Source: Hansfordia pulvinata (Eukaryota; Ascomycota; Sordariomycetes; Xylariales). From it: 64,000 nt of DNA. Both the position numbers and the translations under genes were made by a program. The notes beneath the pieces were generated by a model. That model searched no databases. It was not told where the DNA came from and worked only from the letters and a program-made list of their open reading frames with translations. Every line of letters begins with the position of its first letter. Within the stretch, counting starts at the first letter, position 1. Location: assembly GCA_006538405.1 (NCBI GenBank), contig BJKQ01000006.1, positions 2,193,001 to 2,257,000 on the forward strand. Direction: 5' to 3'. Below are positions 54,807 through 64,000 of the stretch, in pieces.

Positions 54807-55424
54807 TGGCGGGCGAGAGTTTGGCTCAACAGGTCCGATGTCAAGGGGCGGTGACGTTGCTTGGGGAGTGAGGGGAGCGGGAGGGGGAGGCAAGGGCCTT
54901 TGGCTTGCATTGGCGCGGCGTTCAACACTACTAGATATAGAGAGAGTTTTAGATATAGACAACGGTCAATCTCGGGAGAAACGAGGAAATGAATAGCGTT
55001 CCCAACCAGTCTCCAAGGCAAATAGTCCAAGCAAATCGATGCGAGGCACCCCTTTTGTCCCGAGGCGCCGGCCAGTCGAGGCAGGGAGTCCTCCTTGTTG
55101 TTGATGCAACTCTCGTATCCGTGGCCCCCGGCTGTTGCTCAGCGCAGGCAAAACTAGATAGAGTACCTGATCTCGAGCTTGAACAGACTTGATTGCGCGC
55201 AGCCATGAGCCGGGGATTCTGCGCCGTAAGCTTCAAGCCCCCCCCTCTGATACCCATCCGCCACGCCCTTCCTCCGCGTAATTTCCCCGTCCCTCCTCGC
55301 GGCAGACCGATCTGCCATGCCAAGTCAATTTCAGGCCAGCCCCGACGTCCGGCGTCGAACCCCCCCGCCGGGGACTACCGGGGACCGGGTGTTTTTTTTT
55401 TTTTTTTCATTTCCCTTTCCTTTC
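54807..55424. other. Intergenic, convergent 3' ends
   Basis: 3' flanks of the membrane protein and the opposing secreted protein. Contains a 16-nt poly-T run at 55392-55407, immediately downstream of the opposing stop codon. Nothing else seen. Confidence 0.5.
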
Positions 55425-56039
55425 TCACGAGTCCTTCCCCGGGCTCGCGGGCTCGATGACCGTCTCCCGGCGCCCGCTCCCGCCCGGCGGCTGGACGACC
55501 ACCTTGCCGCCGCGGACCGTCACGGCGTCCAGGTCCGAGACCCGGGCGTACGCCTGCGTCAGCGGGACGCCGGGGAACTCGATCTCCAGGTCCTTCTTCT
55601 CCCGCGCGACGTCCTCGCTCAGGGCCGCCTCGTCGCTGACCAGCACCATCCTCTTCTCCTCCCACGCGCCCGCGACCTCGTTGTCGACGGCCCACTCCTT
55701 ACGGGCCACCTGGAGCTCCTCCCAGCGGCGGTCCCGGCTCGGGACGAGCGGCGTGCGGCGGCTCGGGCGCGCCCGCCCGCTCTGCAGCGCCGCCACCGCC
55801 CTGCCGTCCGCCTTCCTCCGGCCCAGGAGCACCCACACAAAGTCCGTGGGGAACAGCCGGTTGCCCCCGCCGCGCCGCTGAGGCAGCACCGTCACCGGGT
55901 GCTCCTCGTCGCCGACCTCGGGCGTCGGATAGTCCCCCTCGCCCCTTGACATCCACTGGCCCGGCACGGCGAGTACATGCGCGGGCAGGAAGGCGAGAAG
56001 AAGGGCGAGGAGCGCGAAGCGGACGGATGCCGCCGACAT
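55425..56039 (-). CDS. Predicted secreted protein of unknown function
   Basis: Single exon, 204 residues. A clear signal peptide (residues 1-24, [17 protein letters not shown]) has a likely cleavage after VLA. The mature part has no cysteine, is charged (many Arg/Glu/Asp), and contains RRWEELQVARKEWAVDNEV and KKDLEIEFPGVPLTQAYARV, suggesting a folded domain. No family recognised. It converges on the membrane protein gene 620 bp away, which is also predicted to enter the secretory pathway. Confidence 0.75.
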   Translation of the reverse strand: MSAASVRFALLALLLAFLPAHVLAVPGQWMSRGEGDYPTPEVGDEEHPVTVLPQRRGGGNRLFPTDFVWVLLGRRKADGRAVAALQSGRARPSRRTPLVPSRDRRWEELQVARKEWAVDNEVAGAWEEKRMVLVSDEAALSEDVAREKKDLEIEFPGVPLTQAYARVSDLDAVTVRGGKVVVQPPGGSGRRETVIEPASPGKDS

Positions 56040-56692
56040 CTTGAGTGTTATTTTTTCCCCCGCTTTATCTGAGAGTCAGATTATCTTCGTGAGGGGGGAA
56101 AGCACGCGAATCGTGCCCTCACCAAAAGCGCAGGCCCGACCTCGAGAAAAAAAAAAAACCCGGGCCCCGGCAGCTATATATAATCGCGAGCTGTCCGGCC
56201 GCGCCGCGAGTCAGAGTGAGACCACCACAAGCCCTCAAGACGACGGAGGTTGGGTAGTTTGGGGAGGCGCGCGAGAGTATACAGCGGTGGCGAGCCAAGG
56301 CGGTCGCCAAAACCGCTCGAGCCACTGCTTTGCAATGTTCAAATGCGCTCGTCAGCGTAGAGAGAAAAACGGAGGCGACGAGCGGCCGCAGCACCCGCAG
56401 GAACCAATGCAGTCGCCCTCGGAACGTGATTTGTCCATAGCATTGACAACAGGACGGGGCTCGGTATTGATTTTCCACGGCACCAGCGCCGCGTTTGTGG
56501 TTGTGATTTCGTGCTTTGAGCTCGTCGCCGAGTTGATCCGTGGGTGCTCCCTAAGACCTGGTTTTCTCGAGCCAGATCGTGAGTCTCCGCCGCGCACATC
56601 CCAATGTCGACACCGTCCCGAATATAGATTACATGTATTCGTCATGTACATATATATCTACAGTACAGTACAGACCCCGGCAGTGAGGGTCC
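56040..56692. other. Intergenic
   Basis: Upstream region of the secreted protein and downstream region of MDV1. Holds a TATA element for the former (listed separately). No coding content recognised. Confidence 0.5.
56175..56183 (-). promoter_or_regulatory. TATA element of the secreted protein gene
   Basis: TTATATATA on the minus strand, about 136 bp upstream of the ATG at 56039, at a typical TATA distance for a short leader. Confidence 0.5.
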
Positions 56693-58920
56693 TCACACAG
56701 ACCACGTGCCGATGGTCCCGTCACGCCGCCCTTCCACCATGAAGCCTTCCCGGAGCCGGACGCGCTCAACAATAGAGGGCGTCTTGTTCTCCTCGGCCTC
56801 GGTGATGCCTGCTCCACAGTCCCACTGCCGCGACTCCATCTTGTCGTATACCTTGACAACATCCTCGCACGCCGCACTGACGATCCGCCGGTTGTCAAAC
56901 ATCATGCTCGTGATCGGGTTGTCGTACGCATACGCATCAAATATCGACCCAGTACGAAGGTCCCAGATCTGCACCAAAGTTAGACTCGCTGCCCATCGCA
57001 CAAGACACACAATCCGGAAACTTACTCTGATGCTTCGGTCCAAGCTTCCAGTCACCAAGTGCACGTCGTCGAATTGCAGACAGGTGACCGGTCCGGTGTG
57101 GCCCACCAAGCTTCGATGAACCTGGCCGCTGCGCAGGTCCCAAAGCCGCACCATGCCGTCTGCGGTACCGCAAGCAAGTGCTGTCTCGAAGACTTGCACC
57201 GCGCCGACAAAGTCGGCTGAATGATCAGCTGCCCGGCCGGTTTGACGCCATGTCCCTTCACCTGTGCCGATGGAAGCGGAAGCCTGGGCCGCCGCCCACA
57301 TGACATCGAGAGTCTGCACACAGCGTCCCTTTTGGAGATCCCAATGGCGGATCGTCTTGTCAGCGGACCCAGACACCATAACGTCGCCTCGGAAGTGGAG
57401 GGCAGTGACCTCGTCCATGTGCGACGACAGAGTGAACAAGGCGCAATTGTCCATGCTTCCCTCCGGAGGGTCGATCGAGTGGTCGTCGGGGTTCTCGAAA
57501 GCTATGTCGTCTTCATCATCATCGCGTCCAAACTGGCTCCCTTGAGGATCGTAATGGGCCTTGCTGAGATCCCACAAGCGGATGGTGGCGTCCATGGACC
57601 CCGTGGCAAGGATATTATCCTCGACTTGCAACGCTCTGACCGACGCGGTGTGGCCCTCCAGCATACCAATGCAGCGGCCGGCGTTCATGTCCCACACCTT
57701 GACGGTGTCATCCATGGCAGCAGATACCAAAGTCCCAAAGGGCACGTCAAAGTCCATGGCGGTGATGTCGTCGGAGTGGGCCTTCAATTCCCGTATCATG
57801 GTGCCGGCCTCAAAGTGCTCGTGCAGTATGGGCATGGATTTGCGATGCAGTGTTTTGGGCCGTTTCGACTTTGTGGGCGTGTTCGAGGCGGAAGGGATCT
57901 TCTCGTAGACCGATTGTGACATGAATTCGTCGGCTTCCTTGTCGGTGACCATGTCGTCCTCGTATGATTTCGTAGGCGTCTTCGCAGCCACGGCCTCCGC
58001 TTCTTCGAAGAGAACCTGGGCATCGTCTATCCGGCTTTCCATGTCGAGAACTTTGTTCATGTCAGTACTTACGGGTGCAAATGGGAGAGCTCAGTGAAGT
58101 CATACTGTCGTGTTCCAGTAACGCCTCCTCTTGTTCCAGCCCGGCTAACCGTTCGAGAATTATCCGGCGCATTCCGCCGAGGTTTGCGATCTTGGCGTCA
58201 ATTTCGCGAATCTCACTACTTGCCATGTTCTTGCGAACCCCAAGCATCTCCAACTCGTGCATGAACGAGGACCTTTCCTTCTTGAGCTTCTGCAAGTGCT
58301 GTGGGCTGTCGGGAGCTGATGGGTGCTCTTCGATCATTTTCCGGCCCCGGGAGACACGTCGCTTGTGTTTCTTGCCATCGTCTGAAAGCTCGGGGAAGCT
58401 GGCCTGGAAGCCCTGGAAAAGCGAGTAAGAGCTGTCGTTTTCGGGTATGTTTTGGAGCATGTCGTCGGATACGTAAGACAGAGCGCGAGACTGGATCTCG
58501 CGGGTGGAAAGCTTTGACCTCACGAGCTCGGAAGGCGAGGTCCGAGCCATGGAGAACATGCCCCTCTGTATGTTTGGTTTCTTCAGCTGCTTATGAACGT
58601 GAGCCATAGCATGCTGGTAGCCGTGGGCGCCCGAGGGGTCGGACATAGGGCCGACCAAGTGGCTGGCGGTAGTCGTGACTTTTCTGGTGAAGGTCTCAAT
58701 CCCGCGTGGCTTGGATGATACTAGTTAGCACCGGAGCATCTGGTCGGCCATGGAAGAGTGTTTTCTGGGACGCAGGTGGCAGGCAGGTAGGACGGCGCGC
58801 GAAAGGGGAGCCGATGTGCGGGCGGCCGATACCGAGGGAAGCAGGGCATACCGAGAGGATAGAGTCCTCGCCTATGGGGGCTTCATCGTGGTAGGCATGA
58901 TCCTCGTCGGAGCCATCCAT
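56693..58920 (-). CDS. MDV1: Mitochondrial division protein Mdv1/Caf4 (WD40)
   Basis: Adaptor linking Fis1 on the outer mitochondrial membrane to the dynamin Dnm1. Four exons, 58920-58852, 58709-58106, 58050-57026 and 56968-56693, encode 657 residues. The N-terminal half has the family's ARTSPSELVRSKLSTREIQ and ENDSSYSLFQGFQASFPEL. A coiled coil follows (about 150-225, ending in GLEQEEALLEHD), then a polar linker. A seven-bladed WD40 propeller runs from about 312, with repeats such as ALQVEDNILATGSMDATIRLWD and GDVMVSGSADKTIRHWD. Introns 1 and 2 use AAG acceptors, chosen because they keep frame and follow branch-like CTAAC/CTGAC. Intron 3 (57 bp) is stop-free in frame. Confidence 0.93.
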
Positions 58921-60797
58921 GCGCAACGAGGTGAAGGGGCCGAGGCAAAGCGGACCGGGCGCGGGCGCGGGCGCGGGCGTAGACGCCAACGGCAAATCAG
59001 GGAGAGGCTCGTTATCGGCGCAAAATAGCTCTGGGGCCTTCGGGCTGTCGAGTGGCGGCGCGCGGGGGGCGTCGAGGGCTGTTGCGGAGGCGTCGCTTTC
59101 ACAATTTTCCGGACGGCGCGCTGATACGAAGGATGCGGGCAGGCGAGAGAGTGCGCGTTCGTGGTCGAGGGTGCAAAGGGGGATGTGGAGGAGAGGGAGT
59201 GAATGGGAGACACGTGAATGGAGATAATCAAACTTGGTGAGGTCGGTCCACGAGGTCGAGCGAGGCGAGACCCAGCTTGCAGGGCGATGTTTACCTGCAG
59301 TAGGCGGGTACATTGAGGTACGACGCGAGCTCGAGGAATAGCGCCAACGCGAGGACCAGGACGGAAAGTGATGAGTACCTACTAGGTAGCTCGACTGGTA
59401 GTTGCATCCAATTGCAGCTGCACTCCAATCGTAGCTCACGCGACTCGGCCCGTAACTTACGGAATAGGAAACGCCGGGCATAAGATACGGAGACGACCGG
59501 CACGACTAACGGGAGTCCAGGCACCACACCACGGAGCCGTTGAATCACTGGCGTCGCAGCCCCAAGCCGATTGATGCATCTGCAAGTAGGGCTTGCGCCG
59601 GCAATGAACGTTAGGACGAGGGCTGCACGTCATGGAGCGGGGAAACCCTAGAGGGCTTATGAGGCGGCCTGCGCGCTCCATGCTTTGTGCTGGGTGCACG
59701 TGTACGGGGGCAGCAACCGGGTTGGCCGATTTTCGACACTCAATTACAGCGTTGCTTTCCACCCCATTCACCGGGCGAGCATGTTCGTGATGCTTCAGGC
59801 ACTGTTTTCGCTCGACCGGGCGGAAGAAGTCCAGCAGGATTGGTAGCTTCTTATAGTGAGTGCAAGACTGGACGCCCCTTGCAGTGGGTTCGAATACATT
59901 CATCCAAAGTCACACAATACACTGCGATTATACAACTGCTTTTCTCTATTCCTCCCACCTGCCCTGAAGATATCAAGTAGGTACCTACCTGCCTAAAGGC
60001 AGAGCGCACATTGGCTCATGTCAAGGTCTCCCCTAAATATTGCAATGACTTTACAGCGTCGATGGCAAAGAACCTCCAGGCCCCTCAAGTTCACATTGAG
60101 AAACGACGGCACTCCCATATTCGTCCCCCAATTTAATTGTCAGAGGGAAAAAAGTCAAAATGCTTCGACTGAGCTCGCAGGCCATCGTGGTGCCGTTATC
60201 CCCAGCTTCCAAGCCACCATCCTCCGTGCAGTGAACATGAGAGAATATTCAAAATATCTGCTGGCATTCCATACACAAATTTTGATGAATCTAGGCGCTG
60301 AAGCCCCCCCAGCTTCACTTGTGACCTTAGGTATGTACTGGTTATTACGCGTACAGCTATCATAGAGGTACCTTGCCACGATAAAAGGATGCGATATTTC
60401 CGGAAATCAACCAGGGCCCCCTGGCCAGACCTGTCAAGATCTGTATAGGAACAAAAAAGTAAGCAGAGAAGAGTTTGCGAGCTACCATGCTTGACATGTA
60501 CAATCTCAAGCATTACGATATGAGCAGGACTGGGCGGTCCACTGGGGATGACGTCGGAAACAGCCCTACCAGAGGGCCGCCGGTGCCGGCGCTCCACGCT
60601 CAGCTCGTACAAGCCCGCCCGGGCACCCGACCCGACTGACGGATCTGCGAATAAAGGGCTCCAGATGGGGCGCTGAAGCACTGGGGCAGACACGCCGGCG
60701 CAGCCCCTCCATCGCCCTCCGTCCCTCCCCCCATACCCGATCAACATCCGCCTCTCATCCCCCGACACGCACCGGTCATCGCGCCGCACGCTTCACC
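58921..60797. promoter_or_regulatory. Divergent region MDV1/ARO7
   Basis: A 1.9 kb intergenic region between divergent genes. It contains TACCTACTAGGTAG near 59380-59395 and GTAGGTACCTACCTGCC near 59981, and a comparatively AT-rich stretch from 59880 to 60480. The MDV1 upstream frame (to 59481) is open but proline-rich and leader-like. No gene recognised. Confidence 0.5.
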
Positions 60798-61661
60798 ATG
60801 GACACCATTGTCGACCTGTCCGACGCGTCCAAGGCGCTGGACCTCGCCCATATCCGCTTCCAGCTCATGTGAGTCGCTCCCCGCGCCACCCACCAGCCCG
60901 CCCCCCCACTAACACGATGCCCCGCGGCCCGCTCCAGCCGCCTCGAGGACACCATCACCTTCCACCTGATCGAGCGCGTCCAGTTCCCGCTGAACAAGAC
61001 AATCTACGAGCCCGGCGCCGTCCAGATCGGGCAGGACAACCACCTCAGCTTCATGGACTGGTACCTGCAGGAGCAGGAGAAGCTGCAGTCCCTGATCCGC
61101 CGCTACGAGGCCCCCGACGAGTACCCCTTCTTCCCCGACGCCCTGCAGAAGCCCCTGCTGCGCGGCATCGACTACCCCCGCGTCCTCCACCCCAACGACG
61201 TCAACGTCAACGACGAGATCAAGTCCTTCTACACCCGCCAGTTCCTGCCCGCCGTCTGCCCGGACTTTGGCCGCGAGGACCGCGGCGAGGGCCAGGAGAA
61301 CTACGGCTCCTCGGCCACCTGCGACATTGCCTGCCTCCAGGCCCTGTCCCGCCGCATCCACTTTGGCAAGTTCGTCGCCGAGTCCAAGTTCCAGTCCGAC
61401 CCGGACACGTACACCGCCTACATCAAGGCCCGCGACACGAAAGCCATCGGCGACTCCATCACCAACAAGGCCGTCGAGGAGCAGGTCCTCGCCCGCCTCG
61501 CCCTCAAGGCCCGCACCTACGGCACCGACCCTTCCACCCCGGCCGACGACGGCAGCCGCGCCAAGATCAACGTCGACGCCGTCGTCAACATGTACAGGGA
61601 CTTTGTCATCCCTCTGACCAAGAAGGTCGAGATTGACTACCTGCTGCAGCGTCTGGACTGA
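60798..61661 (+). CDS. ARO7: Chorismate mutase
   Basis: Converts chorismate to prephenate for phenylalanine and tyrosine synthesis; cytosolic and allosteric in fungi. Exon 1 (60798-60868) and exon 2 (60938-61661) flank a 69-bp intron with a CTAAC branch site; total 264 residues against 256 in yeast. Typical all-helical family segments are [20 protein letters not shown] across the splice, [17 protein letters not shown], the FFPD and [14 protein letters not shown] loop, [21 protein letters not shown], and the C-terminal [13 protein letters not shown]. It converges with BCP1. Confidence 0.96.
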
Positions 61662-61958
61662 GGGTCATGGCATGGCAACATCGAAGCTTATGCAGCGTTC
61701 AAGGATACAGGATAACGGATCACAAAAAGCCTTAGAGGGAGACAATGATGAACCAAAATAGATTTACGATTGACTACGACCACGTCACAGCCTGGTTACT
61801 CCGGCTCGGACATGTTGACTCACGGCAGCAGACACGCGCAGCGCCAGTGACGATGTGCTTGATACGAGGAGCTGAAGAAAACGAGGATGAGGACTGTGCA
61901 GTTTTCTATTATTTCCCCATTGCCGCAAACAACGAACGTCTAACGTCTTTTCGAAGTC
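61662..61958. other. Convergent 3' region ARO7/BCP1
   Basis: About 300 bp shared by the two 3' UTRs; AT-richer than the coding flanks. No terminator can be named. Confidence 0.5.
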
Positions 61959-62923
61959 TCACGACGTTGGCGCGTGGAACATCTTGCTCAGAGATTCCGC
62001 AGCCTTCTTGAACTCGGAAGCCTCGATCAGGATCATGTGGCCGGTGGGGGCGATGCCCATCTCCTGGAAGGCTCTCTTGCTGTCGGCAATAGCCTCGTCG
62101 ACCTTGACGAGGGGGTAGCTGCCGTGAGCAATGGCGTGCTTGTGCAGGATCTCGTCCTCCGGGTGGAAGTAGAAGACGGACCCCTTGTCCTGCTTGCCCT
62201 TCTTCGGGCGGCGCTCTTCGGTCAGAACCGACTCGATCTCAGTGTACGTCTTGGACAGCAGCAGGTAGTGGGTGAACTCGTAGGGCTCCTTGTCCTCGAC
62301 GGCGGCCTCGATCTCGTCGACCAGCATGGTGTACATGGGGGGCGCAATCTCGACGGGGACGTTGATGAGGCGCTCGGCCATGACGAGGGCAACCTGCTTG
62401 CCGGAGCCCAGCAGCTCGGGCACGACCGACGCCAGGGCCTCGCTCTCGCGGGCGCGCCCGGCCAGGTACTGGGTCAGGTCGGCGACGGGCTTCTTGTCGC
62501 GGTGCTCGTGCAGGTTGAGGGCGGTCATGAGGGCGTAGGGGTCGGTCTCCTTGCCGTCGACCTTGACCGTCGAGCCGATGGTGGGCTGGGACAGGATGAC
62601 GTCGGCCAGGCCGGACATGTCGAGCAGCTGGGCGTCGACATCAAGCAGCTGGCGCACCAAGGCCTTGGTGCCGTGGAAGTCGATGTCGGCTTCAAAGTTG
62701 AACCACTCAAAGTCGACGTCGACAATGTCGAAGTTCTGAGGCCCCGGCGGCGGTCAGCCCCGTGCACCGCGCGAACGAGTAATGGCAGCCGGCTTGCGGC
62801 GCGACGGCGGCGTGAGGGAGGGGAGCTGCTTACATCGTCATCGCCCGAGTCGTCGCCGTCCGTCTGCATGCGGTCACCGGCGGCTGCCGACCCGTCGGCC
62901 TCTCTCGCTCTCTTCTTGGGCAT
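61959..62923 (-). CDS. BCP1: Bcp1/BCCIP family protein
   Basis: Nuclear protein acting as chaperone for ribosomal protein Rpl23 and in nuclear export in yeast; the human relative is BCCIP. Exon 1 (62923-62834) encodes a basic then acidic N-terminus of 30 residues. A 98-bp intron (GTAAGC/CTCAG) is followed by exon 2 (62735-61959), for 288 residues in all. Conserved segments are NFDIVDVDFEWFNFEADIDFH, LLDVDAQLLDMSGLADVILS, the middle LPPELL-like VVPELLGSGKQVALVMAERL, and FYFHPEDEILHKHA. A 21-nt poly-C on the sense strand lies 18 bp upstream of the ATG. Confidence 0.95.
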
Positions 62924-63642
62924 TGTGGCTGGGGCGGCTTGGGGGGGGGGGGGGGGGGGGGTAGGTGTGCGATTGGGAGGGTCTGTGTCTGGCCGGGCCG
63001 AGCAGAGTCTGACAAGGTGCAGCCGTCTTGCCCCGTTGCCGAGCGTTGCTGGTCTCCTTTAGCAGCCCGGGAGTGAATTGGATCCAACCCAACCTTGCGG
63101 GGAGCGGGGAGCGGGACGTGGGAAGCCTTCCAATGGCCCCTCCGCCACGCCGCGATGTGCTCAGCGACGGTCGCCCCGGGGAAACCTGCAGCTGCTGGTA
63201 AGGTCCCGAGATCTGCACTGAAGTTTAGATATCACAGTGGACTGAGTCCCTGTAGCCAGCAGTCGTCAGCGGTTGGGATCTGCTAGAATGGGCGCCTAAT
63301 AACTTGAGGTAGTCGGTACATCTCAAGCGTCGAATGCCTTGGATCAGGCCCGCCAGAATTTTTCCCGCCACGCGCCCGCCGCTGCCCCTCACTAAGCGCA
63401 ATCGAGTCATAGCGCGTCTTGAAATTCTCTTATCGCCTGCGCTCGTCTCCCCGATAAGGCTCTGCTCGCCTTCATCAGCGTGGCCGACCCCTCCACCCCT
63501 CCATCAATTCTGAGAAATCTCGGGGACTGGCTATCCCCGTTGCCCACTTGTTGTGAATAGCTTCGTTTTCATCTCTTGCCCCGTGACATCGACGACTTCC
63601 TTTTCGCATTCCAGCTCGTCCATCCACAACCCCGCGCCCAAG
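62924..63642. promoter_or_regulatory. Divergent region BCP1/GUA1
   Basis: A 0.7 kb region between divergent starts, with a poly-G tract at 62941-62961 next to BCP1 and a pyrimidine-rich leader ahead of GUA1. No exon recognised. Confidence 0.5.
62941..62961 (+). repeat. Poly-G tract, 21 nt, in BCP1 leader
   Basis: Run of 21 G on the plus strand, so poly-C in the BCP1 sense strand, 18-38 bp upstream of its ATG, almost certainly in the 5' UTR. Confidence 0.95.
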
Positions 63643-64000
63643 ATGACGACCGCCTTCGAGCAGGCCGAGGCGCCTCACCAGACCTTCGACACCATCCTTG
63701 TGCTCGTGAGTCTCTCCAGTGCTTTGCTCGCGTAATTGCGCTCCAGCCTTTTCCCCGGCCCACTAGTAACCGCTGGGCTGGTGACTGCTGCTTTTGCGAG
63801 ATATTCTCTGCGTCTTGTCTCCTTGCTAGTTGTACAATCGCATTCTCGTTCCATGAATATACCCCAATTTCTGACAGCCCGCCAACAGGACTTCGGGTTA
63901 GTAACTGCCCGCGAAGAGTCCTGAGCCGGAATGGCCACTGACCCCAAGATCAGCTCTCAGTACACCCATCTCATCACCAGACGCCTGCGCGAGCTCAATG
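63643..64000 (+). CDS. GUA1: GMP synthase (glutamine-hydrolysing), 5' end, with microexon
   Basis: Partial at the window end. Makes GMP from XMP in purine synthesis. Exon 1 (63643-63705) encodes 21 residues ending FDTILVL. The family continues DFGSQYTHLITRRLRE, the start of the glutamine amidotransferase domain. Here this requires an 8-nt exon at 63889-63896 (GACTTCGG) and exon 3 from 63954 (CTCTCAGTAC onward, in the SQYTHLITRRLRELN frame). Intron 1 is 183 bp (GTGAGT/CAACAG) and intron 2 is 57 bp (GTTAGT/ATCAG, with a CTGAC branch site). The join restores the DFGSQ motif exactly. The catalytic Cys and synthetase domain lie beyond the window. Confidence 0.88.

Overview
The window is ordinary protein-coding nuclear DNA of a filamentous ascomycete. 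Evidence: GC-rich coding sequence, genes on both strands, short (about 50-190 bp) GT-AG introns with CTAAC/CTGAC-type branch sites, and housekeeping proteins with typical fungal architectures (Mcd4, Dbp4, Mdv1, Psf2, Bcp1, chorismate mutase, GMP synthase). Gene content and protein style fit Sordariomycetes, probably Sordariales; that placement is inference from recognition, not a search. I see no rRNA, tRNA, transposon, CRISPR array or virus-derived gene.

Layout. 1-3.7 kb: no gene. 3.7-7.0 kb: MCD4 (GPI anchor synthesis, minus). 9.4-12.3 kb: SUN-domain nuclear envelope protein (plus). 14.0-15.0 kb: FAD synthase (minus). 16.1-18.7 kb: DBP4/HCA4 DEAD-box helicase (minus, one frame break). 19.6-25.3 kb: a divergent pair, choline oxidase and betaine aldehyde dehydrogenase, together the choline to glycine betaine pathway. 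25.8-27.1 kb: degenerate RING protein with an in-frame stop. 29.6-31.1 kb: C2H2 zinc-finger protein. 34.9-36.5 kb: SEH1 nucleoporin. 37.8-38.9 kb: xylose-reductase-like aldo-keto reductase (one frame break). 39.7-40.7 kb: PSF2 (GINS). 41.1-42.0 kb: probable frame-broken membrane protein. 43.5-45.7 kb: cytochrome P450. 45.9-48.7 kb: LSH/IRC5-type SNF2 remodeler. 49.6-50.1 kb: TFIIA small subunit. 50.8-51.6 kb: frame-broken unknown nuclear-type protein. 52.1-52.5 kb: small secreted six-cysteine protein. 54.0-56.0 kb: convergent membrane and secreted proteins of unknown function. 56.7-58.9 kb: MDV1. 60.8-61.7 kb: chorismate mutase. 62.0-62.9 kb: BCP1. 63.6 kb to the end: 5' end of GMP synthase, with an apparent 8-nt microexon.

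Most genes are functionally independent neighbours; the choline oxidase/BADH pair is the only evident pathway cluster. Exon junctions were placed by hand from splice consensus plus protein continuity, and for every gene called complete the summed exon length is a multiple of three. Several genes lose frame by a net missing base, mostly in or next to G/C runs. The intergenic DNA carries 12-24 nt poly-G tracts and many copies of a TACGAGTA/TACTCGTA motif. The frame breaks may mean homopolymer under-calling in the assembly rather than real mutations.
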